Below are positions 46,760 through 58,000 of a stretch of 64,000 bases of DNA, one piece after another. Both the position numbers and the translations under genes were made by a program. Origin of the DNA: Spongilla lacustris. Taxonomy: Eukaryota > Porifera > Demospongiae > Spongillida > Spongillidae. The notes under the pieces are model-generated. The model had not been told where the DNA came from. It saw only the letters and a list, made by a program, of their open reading frames with translations, and ran no database searches. Every line of letters begins with the position of its first letter. Position 1 is the stretch's first letter. The stretch lies in assembly GCA_949361645.1 (NCBI GenBank), contig OX442418.1, positions 8,497,376 to 8,561,375 of the forward strand, read 5' to 3'.

Positions 46760-48480
46760 TTCAGAGGCGTCTACTAGTCACAAGGAAAGCTACAGCGCCC
46801 TCAGTAGTAATGAGGAGCCGACAAGAGAAGCGATCAAAGGGAACGGGTTTGTATAAACGGGGGGCATGGTTCTTGCGATATGGAATTACTTTCGCATTAT
46901 CTTGTTACGTTTAGGGACGAAATGGAGAATGACCACCACAGCCAGACTACTTAGGGGGAATGGCATGGTATTGCTGAAGTTGTAGGAGGAAGTGGCACAG
47001 TGCAGCAGATACTCTACAGTGCCACCATGCATGCACAGAATAACATTATTGTATAGCGAGTCGGTAGTATTGAATGTCTCTATACAAAAGGGCTGTTTGC
47101 ATGGGTATTGGGCCAATTGGCTGTACAACCAAAAAGTGGCCTATCACTTGTTTATTTGAAGAACTGAGGAACTGTTCAAGTTTAGTCTAACTGCATTAAT
47201 TATGGCATCATGCATGTCGTGCTAATAATACGTACAAGTCCATTGCATTTTTGATCCACTAGCTCAAATTTACTCAATTTCAGAGCTTCAGAAGGTTGTT
47301 TAATGTCCACAATCCCTGCAATTTGATGAATTCAACCTTCAAAACACGTTCCTTGGTATCTATACATCCATTGATTTGCCCCAATGTTGTTGCCATGCCT
47401 ATCATTGCATGATACACCAGGTTTAGGTAATTATAATTATGCTGCTGGGTATCTAAAGAGAATTGGCCAGGAAATGTGTGGTTGATTCCCCCGGGCAGGA
47501 TCAATAGGAATTTCCTTCAGATGAATACTACATTTAAAAAATTTTTGGTGCACAACCTACCATTTGAAATGCTTCTACGTGTTGATTGCAGCAATTTTGC
47601 TACGAACACAATAGTACCACAGTTTTCAATACTTGCTTTGTCTATCAGTATTAAAAATACACCTTACAAGATGATAGCCCCTAAAAACCACTGAATAACA
47701 TTATATAACTTCTGATTAACTGATAATTGTATTCATTATATTCTAACAATATTTGATATCATTAAACTAAAATGTAAACACAAAATGCATGTAAATCACT
47801 TATAGCGCTGGTATTGGCAGGTATCTATTTTCGCATTTTCAGTGGCGAGAAAGGGTTAAATCCTAATTTGTTTACATAATATATATGTTACATTAGATTA
47901 TTGCTTTTATAAAATGTTTATTAAAGTCCATGTTTAACTCTTTATAAATAACTACATAATTAATTCATAAAACTTGCATATTAAAATCACAACATTTAAT
48001 TGGTTAATTAATTTGAGAAAAGAGCAATAACTAGCAGTACCATACAGGATTGGATCTGGCTAGGTCAATTATAAAAATTCTCCTCCTGAATGCTAATTTT
48101 GCTCTTCATGTAAATGCACTCATTTATAGATATCACTCAAACCTAATTTGTTTATCTCATCATATATAATGTTTGAAGCATAATGTTTGCATAAATCAGA
48201 GTAAAGTTATAGGGCAGTGTTTTACTAATGTTAAAATGTGTTCCCCTGAAATAGAGCACATATGGGTGTGAAATTACAAGCAAAAATAAGTAACCGATTA
48301 ACATTCGTCACTTTTTTCACCATTTTTTGCAATAAACTCATTCTGATGCAATCATATTAGAAAATAAACGAATTGTTATAAAGCTTTCTTCTTAACTAAT
48401 ATTTATCCAAATATGATTGGAGCTAATAATAAAATATTAAGTTAGAAAATACAATGTTTATTTCAATTAATATCGAAGCT
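46760..48480. other. AT-rich sequence, nothing recognised
   Basis: Strongly AT-rich from ~47150 onward. Only short ORFs with no motif. Confidence 0.4.
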
Positions 48481-48490
48481 GTAATATGGT

Positions 48491-48531
48491 GGTCCTAGAT
48501 CTAGGACCGTAGCGATCCTAGATCTAGGACC
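48491..48531. repeat. Two adjacent 16-18 bp palindromes (CCTAGATCTAGG core)
   Basis: GGTCCTAGATCTAGGACC is a perfect palindrome (48491-48508). A second copy, GATCCTAGATCTAGGACC, follows at 48514-48531 with one mismatched outer pair. They lie just beyond the point where the adjacent minus-strand transposase reading stops. Confidence 0.85.
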
Positions 48532-48539
48532 GCTGCCTG

Positions 48540-49425
48540 GAGATTAAAGGTTATATCTTTAAACAAGTCGGCATATCTCGATCTATCTGTTCTCTAGTTG
48601 GTTGAATATCTATGGCTTTAAATTCCAAGTAAAGAAAGTTAATCCATGTAGTGAAAATTCTAACATTGTTGTACTAGACACAGAGAATCTAAAAGCGAAA
48701 TCTGTAACTTGAAGACATAGTCGCAATCGTACTAAACACAATAAAAATCCCTCTATTGGTCTTAGGTTTCTAGAAGAGTGTACTAAACCAGAGACCATTG
48801 TTTGCATCCCATGCCAAAGAGTATGGTGGTTCACTTTGTCTCTAAGATAACGCCAGAATGTAATGAGCATCTCATAGTTTCTAAATCCTGTATAGTAAGC
48901 AATGTGATTATCATTGTTTGAGAATCTGTCCAAGCTAGATGTAACAGTGATCGAGTGAGCTTAAGTAATTCATTCTGTGTTTCTAAGGCATCAATTCGAT
49001 GTAATAGCACATTTACCATATCATATTCAGTCTGCACCTCTCTGTCAACTGAATTCAATATAATGGCAGCAATGCATCAACAGGCATATCACTGTACGAC
49101 TCAACCCCATCCCATACAATTTCATTAGCTCATTGATCAGTAGTACCACATTATAAGACAGTTCACTAGTACATGGTTCGCCATAGCATATAGAACCACT
49201 CACACCCATTGATTGGTCACTAGTCCCACTCCACACTATCCCACAGATGGATGGCTCAATATTACCTTTCCCATTGGGTAATCCAGTTGTTACAGATGAC
49301 TGAACTAAAGTAGATGGTTCATGATCACTACTGACTCCTTCATAGCTAGTCCTCATATCATTGTCAGGTTGCTGTCCATTTGTTAAGTGACCATTCTCCG
49401 ATTGATTCCCATATCTTTTAGACAA
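48540..49425 (-). pseudogene. DDE_Tnp_4-type transposase, N-terminal part, decayed
   Basis: Minus-strand blocks, with frame changes: NSVDREVQTEYDMVNVLLHR (a coiled-coil-like stretch), DRFSNNDNHIAYYTGFRNYE, WRYLRDKVNH, RPIEGFLLCLVRLRLCLQVTDF, FRFSVSSTT, then RIFTTWINFLYLEFKAIDI and DMPTCLK. The pattern YTGF..Y..L..F...L, L.RLRLGL...DLA.RF.VS.ST.SRIF.TWI matches the region before the catalytic core of IS5-like DDE_Tnp_4 transposases (PIF/Harbinger or ISL2EU type). Frameshifts fall near 48950 and 48660. The core that should follow DMPTCLK (IIDCTE...) is absent, so it is truncated near the CCTAGATCTAGG palindromes. The Ser/Thr-rich 126-codon ORF at 49045-49425 may be its N-terminus. No THAP motif was found. 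Confidence 0.55.
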
Positions 49426-49429
49426 TCTC

Positions 49430-50006
49430 CATCAAGCTGAAGAGGAACTGTCCTGGAATTAGATCTGCTTCGCGCCTCTGTTTACAGAGCCTGAGGAATA
49501 ACCTGTGCCACTAGGATGAGCTAGTTGTTTCCATGGAAACAAAGTGGGCATATAGTTGTTTTCGTCTTTATTTCCCCTTATGAAATGGTCGCTGCACGCT
49601 CAAGAATTGGCTGTAGTTTGAAACGAGTGCTCTCGTGAAATGTATCTTAGCCAAGCACGCCTCTGAATCCGATCAGCAGGAAATTTATAATACCGAATGT
49701 AACCGGCAGCTTTCTTTGTTTGGCTACTCGGTTATAACAACCTGGCATGCAACATGTGTGGTTAGGCATCCTCTAGGATACAATACAGAAGCAGTCAAAC
49801 ACACGAGATGAAGCAAGCATTATAAAATCATTAACGTGGTGAACTGGGTCTTACCAACAGTTCGCATTCTGGTAGTTACAGCAGGATACCTTCGACCGTC
49901 AACTTGATGGTGAGCAACAAAGCAACAACAAAGCGAAGTTACGAACCAAAACGTACGACAGAACTCTAATTTTCTAATAGACGTAATACATATAAAATAT
50001 CTTTTG
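49430..50006. other. Spacer sequence, nothing recognised
   Basis: No ORF or repeat of note apart from the poly-C tract that follows. Confidence 0.4.
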
Positions 50007-50033
50007 CCCCCCCCCCCCCCCCCCCCCCCCCCC
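50007..50033. repeat. Poly-C tract of 27 C
   Basis: Twenty-seven consecutive C, followed directly by AGAAATGATCCGTGG, the end of the repeat shared in inverted orientation with 34453-34517. Confidence 0.9.
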
Positions 50034-50036
50034 AGA

Positions 50037-50101
50037 AATGATCCGTGGAGTAATAAACGGAGGTTTGTTTACGTGTGCATCATCAGGCAAATGCATGGTC
50101 C
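50037..50101. repeat. Dispersed repeat, inverted copy of 34453-34517
   Basis: ATGATCCGTGGAGTAATAAA, CGGAGG and CATCAGGCAAATGCATGGTCCAT match the reverse complement of the 34453 copy with a few substitutions and small indels. It overlaps the start of the YqaJ-like frame. Confidence 0.6.
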
Positions 50102-50690
50102 ATTGAACATGCTATTACTGTAAATGACCTTGTCGAATCATTGCAGCTAACCCCAGTGGAAGTGGAATTGATTCAAACAATGACCATAGGCCAAAGAGAA
50201 AACCAACTATGGATGGATGCAAGGCAGTGGAGAATAACAGCTAGCAACTTTGGAACAGAGTACAATTGTCAACATAAGCCTGGCCACTACCCATCATCTT
50301 TGTTAAAGCTAGTTATGGGGGACTATGGTCATCCTGTTTCACCAGCATTGGAGTGGGGTTCTACTCATGAAGAAATTGCCATAAGACTATATGAAGAGAA
50401 GTTTGGGTACGCAGTACACTGATGTGGATTTTTTGTCTGTGACATGTATCCCTTTTTAGGTGCATCTCCAGATGAAATTATTATGTGACAGGGTGATGAA
50501 TTTGGCATAGTATTTTGTTCATCACAACACAACAATCAGCGATGATAAAACATTTCACCTGATGAAAACTGAAAATGACATGAAGTTATGCTTTGACCAT
50601 GACTACCACTATCAAATTACAGGACAACTAGCCATCACCAAAGCAGCATATTGTGACTTAGTGACATGGAGTTGCATTCAGCGCATCTAA
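50075..50690 (+). pseudogene. YqaJ-like nuclease domain, transposon-associated, decayed
   Basis: Open to 50422: LTPVEVELIQTMTIGQRENQ, LWMDARQWRITASNFG, YPSSLLKLVMG, PALEWGSTHEEIAIRLYEEK. This is the YqaJ (lambda-exonuclease-like) N-terminal pattern T..Q..+..W...R..R+TAS.FG....LLK...A+.WG..HE..A. After a stop the homology continues in other frames: FLGASPDEIIM (catalytic Asp region) and YHYQITGQLAIT, then ends near 50690. The expected E-x-K segment between them is not readable. Several stops and frameshifts make it non-functional. YqaJ-domain genes in invertebrates are often carried by mobile elements. Confidence 0.6.
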
Positions 50691-50859
50691 TCTATTTCAA
50701 TGTCGATCTTTGTAGTAATATGTTACAGATACATCATTTTATAATATTTCAGTAGGACCTGAAATCATTTATAGGTTAGAATGTTTAGAATGTGTGCTTA
50801 AATTGATCAGAAATGAATGTTTGGCATTGTTTCATATAATACATTTACACAGTTCATTT

Positions 50860-51950
50860 GCATACATGTATGTGAAACAAATGTCACTTGATAAGTGGAG
50901 GTTGCAAGTTGCACAATGCACATGCTATGATAAAAGTATCATCAAGGATCTTTGTTCGATTAGAACATGTGCTAGATAACATTTTGAAGTGTTACTCTCT
51001 TCTAAGCATTTTCAACCTTTATTCGAACACTTGCAATAGTTCGTGTTTCCATTGCTTGCTTTCCAGTTAATTTACTAGCACCATTCAAAAATGAAGGAAT
51101 TGTCAAGAAGGCTTTGTTTTTAGCAAACAAATCTCTAACTGTAAATCCTCTATCTGCAATAGTTTGTTGCCCTGGTCTTAGAATGTCTAAAAATGAACTA
51201 TGCTGTACTGCAATTTGTCACTACTGTTACCTGAAAATCCTTTTGATACATAGTTGAATACCCCACCCCAGTAAATGGATCAATTGTAACAAGATATTTA
51301 AAAGTAGTGTGACTTTTATAGTCACTGAAAGATTATTTTTGAGTATCCAAATTGCTAGGATGGACGTTCAATGAAAATCTCTGTTCCATCAATAATGGCT
51401 ACAGAATTTGGTAGATATGGAGAATCAGTGGGTCCAATTGTCATTTCAGGCCATTTAATAAGAACTTTTAGATGGTAGGCTAGGAAAGGTATCCCATGAC
51501 CAAAATACGTGAAACAATACTCTGATCAATATCAAAGCAAACAGACAAGTCTTGTTGAGGCAAATTTGCATCAACTTCTGAGGCTCAGTAAGATAGTGTG
51601 TACGAGGGTATGTAGGTATATACATTGGTGGCAACACAGGAGATAGCCAGCGAAGAAGAATTCCAAACATGGTATGACTCAGTCCTGTATAATTTGTGAA
51701 CTGGTCACTGCTTAATAGGTGAACATCCAACCATTGGAAGGTTGAGTTCAATGTCTTGATCTCAGTTTTGAGCATATTGATGTGCACCTTCGAATTACCA
51801 ACCTGTATCTGCAACCGTCCTACTTCTTGGACTGTGTCAGAAAGTACAATAGAACACAGTTCAACAAGAGACTCGGTGATGTCACAACAAGGGGTAATTC
51901 ACATTCCATAGGCACAGCAGAACAACATACAAACCGATTGCCATTGTTTC
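50860..51950 (-). pseudogene. DDE_Tnp_4-type transposase with catalytic core, decayed
   Basis: Minus-strand reading through several frameshifts: DITESLVELCSIVLSDTVQE (N-terminal), DQFTNYTGLSHTMFGILLRW, LTEPQKLMQICLN, FDIDQSIVSRILVMGYL, then KVLIKWPE...NSVAIIDGTEIFIERPS, SDYKSHTTFKYLVTIDPFTG, VSKGFSGNSSDK, ILRPGQQTIADRGF, and ASVRIKVE. IIDGTEIFIERPS and ADRGF are the first and second catalytic-Asp segments of DDE_Tnp_4 (PIF/Harbinger-ISL2EU type), and SVRI.VE is the C-terminal Glu region. At least four frameshifts or stops. This copy keeps the core that the fragment at 48540-49425 lacks. Confidence 0.65.
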
Positions 51951-52012
51951 TTTCGGTATGGCACAGTCAAGAAGTCATTAGGTCACATAAAATACACAGG
52001 AACAACATCTAG

Positions 52013-53058
52013 AGCTTCCTTTTCAATTTGTGCGTATCTTTTCTCCGTAGGTGTCATGGCCCTGGACACATATGCTATAGGACGCAACTCACCTTTCAGC
52101 TGCTTCTGCAACAACACCGCACCAAGTCCAAAGGACGAGGCATCTGCTGAAACTATTGTCTCCCGAGCTGGATCAAAGAAAGCCAACAGAGGTCTTGTAC
52201 TTAAGGCTTCTTTTACTTCTTGAAACGCCTCCTTTTGTGCCTCTCCCCAAATCCACATATTTCTCTTTGACAGAGGCTGTGTTCTCTCTGCAAGGTTGAG
52301 TGAAAATTTACTTAGCTGATTGACCATGCCGAGAAACCTACGGACATCTCCTATGTGTGTTGGGTCTGGAACTTGTCGAATCGCACTAACTTTAGCAGGA
52401 TCTGGCCTGATTCCCTCACTATCAATAACCTGACCAAGAAATTTTACTTCAGGTAAGGAAAAGAAACACTTCTCTTTATTTAGGGTGAGACCAGAACGTT
52501 GCATTCTCCGAAGAACTTCATGTAGACGACTATCATGTTCTTCTTGAGTCTTGCCATGAACCAGAATATCATCCATCATGCACAGCACTCCCTCTACACC
52601 TGAGAGGATTGAGAGCATCCATTTTTGAAAATGTTCTGGGGCTGATGTGATGCTGAATGGAAGCCAATGAAAACAGAACCGCCCAAATGGTGTGATGAAT
52701 GTTGTCAGTAAAGCAGATTCTGGTGATAATGGATCTGCCAGAATCCACAGTTGGCGTCGAGTTTTGAATTGTCCACAGATAAACCGAATGACCATAGGAT
52801 GTCATCCGCTTCGTCGCCCATGCAATAAATGAGATTGCTCACTTGTGTCTCCTCTTCCTTCACGTCCAGTCCCGACACCTGGCGAAATCACTCGAAGCAA
52901 CGAATCCACTTTGGCCATTCCTCGGGATGCGTGAAGCTAAAGTTTTCCAATGGAGTCAACTGAAAAGTCACCATTCCTTTGTTATAGGTAGGCACACGGT
53001 GTCCAAACCAGCACGACAATAAAATGAACGACGGGTAATAATCCCACTGCGGCCACCA
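52013..53058 (-). pseudogene. Internally deleted, truncated Gypsy element (Gag start joined to RT/RNase H)
   Basis: On the minus strand, after the LTR edge at 53058 come a primer-binding-like TGGTGGCCGCAGTGGGAT and a Gag start, FSFTHPEEWPKWIRCFE, which stops and resumes as VSGLDVKEEETQVSNLIYCM. The sequence then jumps to [22 protein letters not shown], the catalytic [41 protein letters not shown]. RNase H follows with [16 protein letters not shown]. Reading ends at [14 protein letters not shown] near 52013, where the DDE_Tnp_4 remnant begins. The rest of Gag, protease, the first part of RT, integrase and the 3' LTR are missing. Confidence 0.88.
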
Positions 53059-53208
53059 TGTAGCGTTGTATCTGATTATGTACAAAACAATATCTTGAAT
53101 CACGCAGCTCATAACACACCTACATAACCTATGCACGAACTCCAATAAGAACCCCCCCCCCCCCCCCACCACACAGCGCATGCACATACATGTCAGTCTA
53201 CTACTACA
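53059..53208 (-). repeat. Probable 5' LTR (150 bp) of the deleted Gypsy element
   Basis: Plus-strand edges TGTAGCGTTG and CTACTACTACA give TGTAG/CTACA inverted ends, and the inner edge adjoins the primer-binding-like site. It contains a ~15-base C tract (53153-53167). The outer edge is uncertain because no second LTR is available. Confidence 0.5.
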
Positions 53209-53474
53209 ATAGCTACTAAATGAAATGCACGCGTAACAGAATTAATGTACGGTCGTGCGTACACGTACGGTCGTGCGTACACGTACGCGTACAATGGTCG
53301 ACCGGTCTATAGCTTAGTAACTATCTTTAATAACAAAACTACAGTTATGGCAGAAAAACAATATTTTTGACTATTGATTCAGCAAATTATATTGAAAACG
53401 TTGATTATATGAATACAAACAACCATTTACTACACAATGATGATGTATCAGTTGGTATGATTACAACGCAGGCC

Positions 53475-54008
53475 TACATAAATGTTTGGAAAATGGTGAT
53501 ATTACTCCACAAGATGTAAAAGTATTTTATTCATCTGTACATGAGTTTTTCACTCAAGCTGTTACATATGCACTAAAGAAGTTACCAGTCCAGGACACAT
53601 TATTGCAACATGCTAGATTTTTTAATGTAAATGGAGAAAGTAAAACACAAGTTTTCGTCTGTTGAGTATTTTTGCAAAAAGTATAGTATTTTATTTAAGT
53701 GTACACAAACAACAATGGACACTCTTCATGAGGAGTTTATAGAATACCACGTTTTGGACAATGCTGTTTTAACAGAAGCTCAATGGAATGAAGCTCTTGT
53801 CTGTGTTAATGGTGCTGATGATACACCAGGAACAAAATACTATAGAATGGATATAATATGGGGATTAATTTCAGAACGTAAGAGAGTTGATGCTTCACCT
53901 AAAATTAAATACTTATCAATGGTAGCAAAGTTGGTCTTATGTATTCTCATTAAATTGAATAAAACTCCATCAAGAAACTCTTTAAATCCTAATGGTACTC
54001 TGTTATGA
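53475..54008 (+). pseudogene. C-terminal fragment of a BED-hAT transposase with internal deletion
   Basis: Reads GLENGDITPQDVKVFYSSVH, EFFTQAVTYALKKLPVQDTL, a frame change near 53637, KFSSVEYFCKKYSILF, TLHEEFIEYHVLDNAVL, YRMDIIWGLIS, and KYLSMVAKLVLCI. It aligns by eye with the hAT transposase at 61115-62856 (SSIEFFIKRYPVFF, LDELHDEFVAYK, LRMDVVWDHLSK, FPIISRVAKLVLTI). Where that protein has PHSNADAERVFS, this copy jumps to KLNKTPSRNSLNPNGTL, so ~15 residues of the hAT dimerisation core are deleted. The remaining NKT.SR..L...GTL matches the end of that motif. Confidence 0.65.
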
Positions 54009-54329
54009 ATAGTTCAAGTCAAACTTGCAAATAGATGTGAACTGTTGAAATTTGCAAAGAAAGCAACCAAACAATACAACAATGAGCACAAAATGAAAAA
54101 TCCATAGCTATATATAGTGCAGTTCATTTATCATTGCATTTAGAGTATTGAAACACACACCTCTGTATTATACTATTATTATTATTATACATTATTACAT
54201 TAGGCAACTTTTTAACAAAATGATGCAATGTAAATTGGTGTTAACTATATAGATGGAAACAGCGAGGATACAGAGCATGTGTTCTCAATATATGGACCAT
54301 TTTATAAATCGCCCTAGAAAAAATTCTTG

Positions 54330-54420
54330 TCACGTACTGTCAAGTCTCAACATGTTCTTGTAAGATCTTGTCAAGATTTTGCGCATCTTGCCAAGACTTT
54401 ATTCATCTTGCCAAGATTAC
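54330..54420. repeat. Left subterminal repeats of the CACTA element
   Basis: Several CTTGTCAAGA/CTTGCCAAGA motifs in ~90 bases, the inverse of the repeats at the right end. Probable transposase-binding sites, by analogy with EnSpm. Confidence 0.7.
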
Positions 54421-54476
54421 GTGTGCATGAATTTAATTTATTGATGTACATACGCGTCATTACTATTTTGTTCTTA

Positions 54477-54690
54477 AGGCCGGCATAGACGGCACGGGGC
54501 ATGCCGACTTGTTGTCGAATAAATAGGGGTAAAAGTTCCGTATTAGTTTACTGATGGTTTACTGAACTTTTACCTCTATTCATTCCAGTTGCATGCAACA
54601 AGTCGGCTGGAAGTCTCCCCGTGATAACCGGCCTGGCCGGCTGTCGACTTGTTGCATGCAACTCGAATAAATATGGCTAAAAGTTCACTA
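54477..54690. repeat. Small inverted-repeat insertion near the CACTA left end
   Basis: GGCCGGCATAGACGGCACGG...GCCGACTTGTTG...AATAAATAGGGGTAAAAGTT is mirrored by AACTTTTACCTCTATTCATT...CAACAAGTCGGCTGG...CCGGCC. A third partial copy (CGACTTGTTGCATGCAACTC GAATAAATATGGCTAAAAGTT) follows directly. It looks like a short foldback element with a duplicated end. Confidence 0.65.
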
Positions 54691-55040
54691 AACCGTGCAT
54701 CAGAACTATGACAAGTTGGCTAGAAGTCGCCGCATGCATATGCATGCATGCCGGCGCGGCCTTGAGGCTTGCATGCGCGCGGGGCAACTTTATCACTTAC
54801 AAACTTAATGGATTGTGCAGTAACCTGCATGCGGAGATTTTACTTGTGTTCAATCGGCAGGATGGTGATCGACCGATGCTGGCCTTAATTAATTTAGCCT
54901 TCAAATGACCCCGCTTGCAAATGCACATGAACTGCACTGACATGCAATTAACCATCCAAAAACTGAAACGTCATTATAGTATATTTGCACGCATAGTCAT
55001 GCATGCACATGATGACGAATACACAGAAACCTTCTAGAAT

Positions 55041-58000
55041 CTAGTTATGATCAAACTTATTGGGCTGTCTGATGACATATAATTCGTTACTATGACCTTT
55101 AACTAATACAGCCTTTGATACTATTTGATCAAGACTGATGCATACTAATGAACTCGCTACACAGTCACTAACTTTTACAATAAGATTTGGCTTGGTTAAA
55201 AGATCTATATCTTTGCATAGTTGTAGATTGTCTCTGCAACAAGGACTTGCATCTTTATACCATGAGTTGCTGTGCAAAGCAAATGGCTTTAACACTGCTT
55301 TGGGTGGTGTTGAAGAGAGGACAAAAAATTGGATACAACCAAACTGAAGTTTGCTGTCACCTGTACTGTATGCACAAATAGAACTGTTCCGCTTTCCCTT
55401 AGCTGATATCTTTGCTGAACAATAGATCATGCCATCCTTCAGGAACTTAGAGAACTTTAAAATGTTGCCATTTCCACAATTTATGACTTCTCTCTCTTCA
55501 TTAGTCACTGAGCTGGATACAGGACCAATAAAATACGCATGTTCTCCTACACACATTATTTGAGTGCGTAGATGCAAATGATGGCAATTCCTGTCTAAAT
55601 ACTGCAATGTGGTTCCATTTTCATGTTGTTTTAAATGTTTATGCACCAATTGCAATGTTAGTTCAACATCTGTGTTGAAGATCAACTGGTCAACTATGTT
55701 TCCTCTACCGTGGTAGAGATGCTTAAGCTGTCCATTCTTGCTTTCAGTACAAAATGCTGAGTATGCCCATAGTGGGCCCAGCTGTCTCACATACATTGCC
55801 AGGTGATATAGTGAGTGAACATTTGATGTGCATGATGATTCACCATACAGTTCAGGCATCATAAGATAAAATTCATTCAGCATGAGTTCTGCTGCATCAA
55901 TACGAGATTATGCTATCTTCTCTTGCAATAGTATATGCATAGCACATACTAATAGTGCAAAATGATGCAAGTATAGAGGAGGAAGAAAACCATGTAGAAG
56001 AGGAAGAAAACCATGTAGAAGAGGAAAAGAGTAGAAAAGTAGCCAGTTCTTTAGTTCAGATGCTTTCCAATGCATGTGTGATGTAATGCTTCTTGGAGAA
56101 CGACTAACCTGATATGGTGGACATTGCTTAATAAGGACTGCATCGATATCTGACACTTTACGTCCAAGATAAAATGCTTTTCCAGATTCTTAGTGTCAAA
56201 CCAGAAGTTGAGCAGCATCCTTGTGACCCCCTCCACAACTGAATGCATATATTCAGATGGAATTGAGTACACAAGATTGAGAGATGATGATAAGGGAGAT
56301 ACTCCATTAACTGCTTCTCCTGTTGTTAATGCATTTTTACCATCTTCAATCACCTTATCATGTGTCCTCATCGGATACTTGTTTGGTACATGTAGGTATA
56401 CACGAGCACCATTAGAAAGCCTCTTTCCAGGGTGCAAACAAGCAGAGCACCCACATTCACCATTGTACTGTTTTTCACATAATTACACTGCATTCAGCAG
56501 AGGCATCAAAAACTCCAACCACCAGTTTTGCATAATACTTGATGCAGCCAGATGATGTCTGTACAGTTATTCCATGTTCCCTCCATTTTTCTATATACTG
56601 TGCCACAAGTTTTAAGAGGATTTCCATATCTGGTTTAGAGGGCCCTTGCCACAAACCGCACAAAATTATATTTTCTCCTTTAAATCGAATTTGTGGAGGA
56701 AGATTATGTATAATTAAGTACACAGGCCAAAGGGGAGATTTCGTAGATTTAAATATTGGAATACCGTCTGTCGAAATGCCGAGAGCAAGAAACCTATTTG
56801 ATTGAAGATCAACATCTTTACTTAGTGCTTCACCACTCCAGATGTCATCCACAATATTGCTATCTTTATGTGGTTCATGTGCTTCTAGTTTATCCCAATG
56901 ATCTGCATCCATGCATGAAAATATAAATTTACATTTACATAAATAGTGATGTTCAGTTGTGCATTGCTTACATTTGTCTGTATTTTAATGGTGAGAGCTA
57001 GCATTATTGCTTTTTATAAGTGTAAAAATGCAATTATGCAACTAAACTTACTTGAAGTTATTGTTTGCAGTGACTTCTCAATTGGAATATGAATCAAATT
57101 GCCTATCAGGGATGAAGAATGACAATTTGGGAAGTTAACATTCCTAGATGTACCATGGCAAGGAGTTGAACACTGACTGCAGACTTTTGATGATGTATAA
57201 GGAACAGAATAAGTCTTAAAAAACCTTTTCGATAGTGTCTTCGGGAGCTTGCTTGATTGTGAACACATAATATGGAATAATACTAACAATTCTTGGATGG
57301 CTTTATATTGCAATTTTGCCCTAATTGCATATTGCATAATACTGCAGTAAGCTCCACACACAGTTACTGTGGAGCCTTCATACAATGACAATGACTGAAA
57401 CCATGACTGTGACATTTTTTCTGTACTCCATTCCATGTTAATGGAATCTTCCTCAATTTCACCACCACCACCTCCAATACCACCACCAGCAATTCCATCA
57501 TCTCCAATATCATCATCTTCATCATCACCCCCCCCACCATCCTCATCGTCACTAGAACCAACACCACTACCTGCACCATCAAGATCGTCATCACCTTCAC
57601 ATTCAGCACCACCACCACTGTCACCATCATCATCACTACCATGAACACCACTACCTCCACCATCATCATCACCTTCACGTTCAGCATCACCACCACTGCC
57701 GCCATCATCATCACTACCATGAACACCACTACCTCCACCATCAATGTCATCACCTTCACATTCAGCATCACCACCACTGTCACCATCATCACCACCAACA
57801 CCACTACCTCCACCTAAGGCTTGAAACCGGTTGTTCCGGAGCTCCGGTTAACCGTTAACCGAAGGTTAACCGATTGCAAGAATCTAATAACCGCCCCAAC
57901 TGGTTCTATTTCGGCTTAATAACCGCTTCAACCGGTTGTTAGAAACTTTGAACAACCTCAACCGACCGGTTGGTATTTTAATTATAGTAGCAAGTGGCAT

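Noticed and set aside
57364..57813. 149-codon Val/Met-rich minus-strand ORF
   Set aside because: Out of frame with the CACTA transposase. The neighbouring frame encodes the Asp/Gly-rich region that continues into recognisable transposase blocks.
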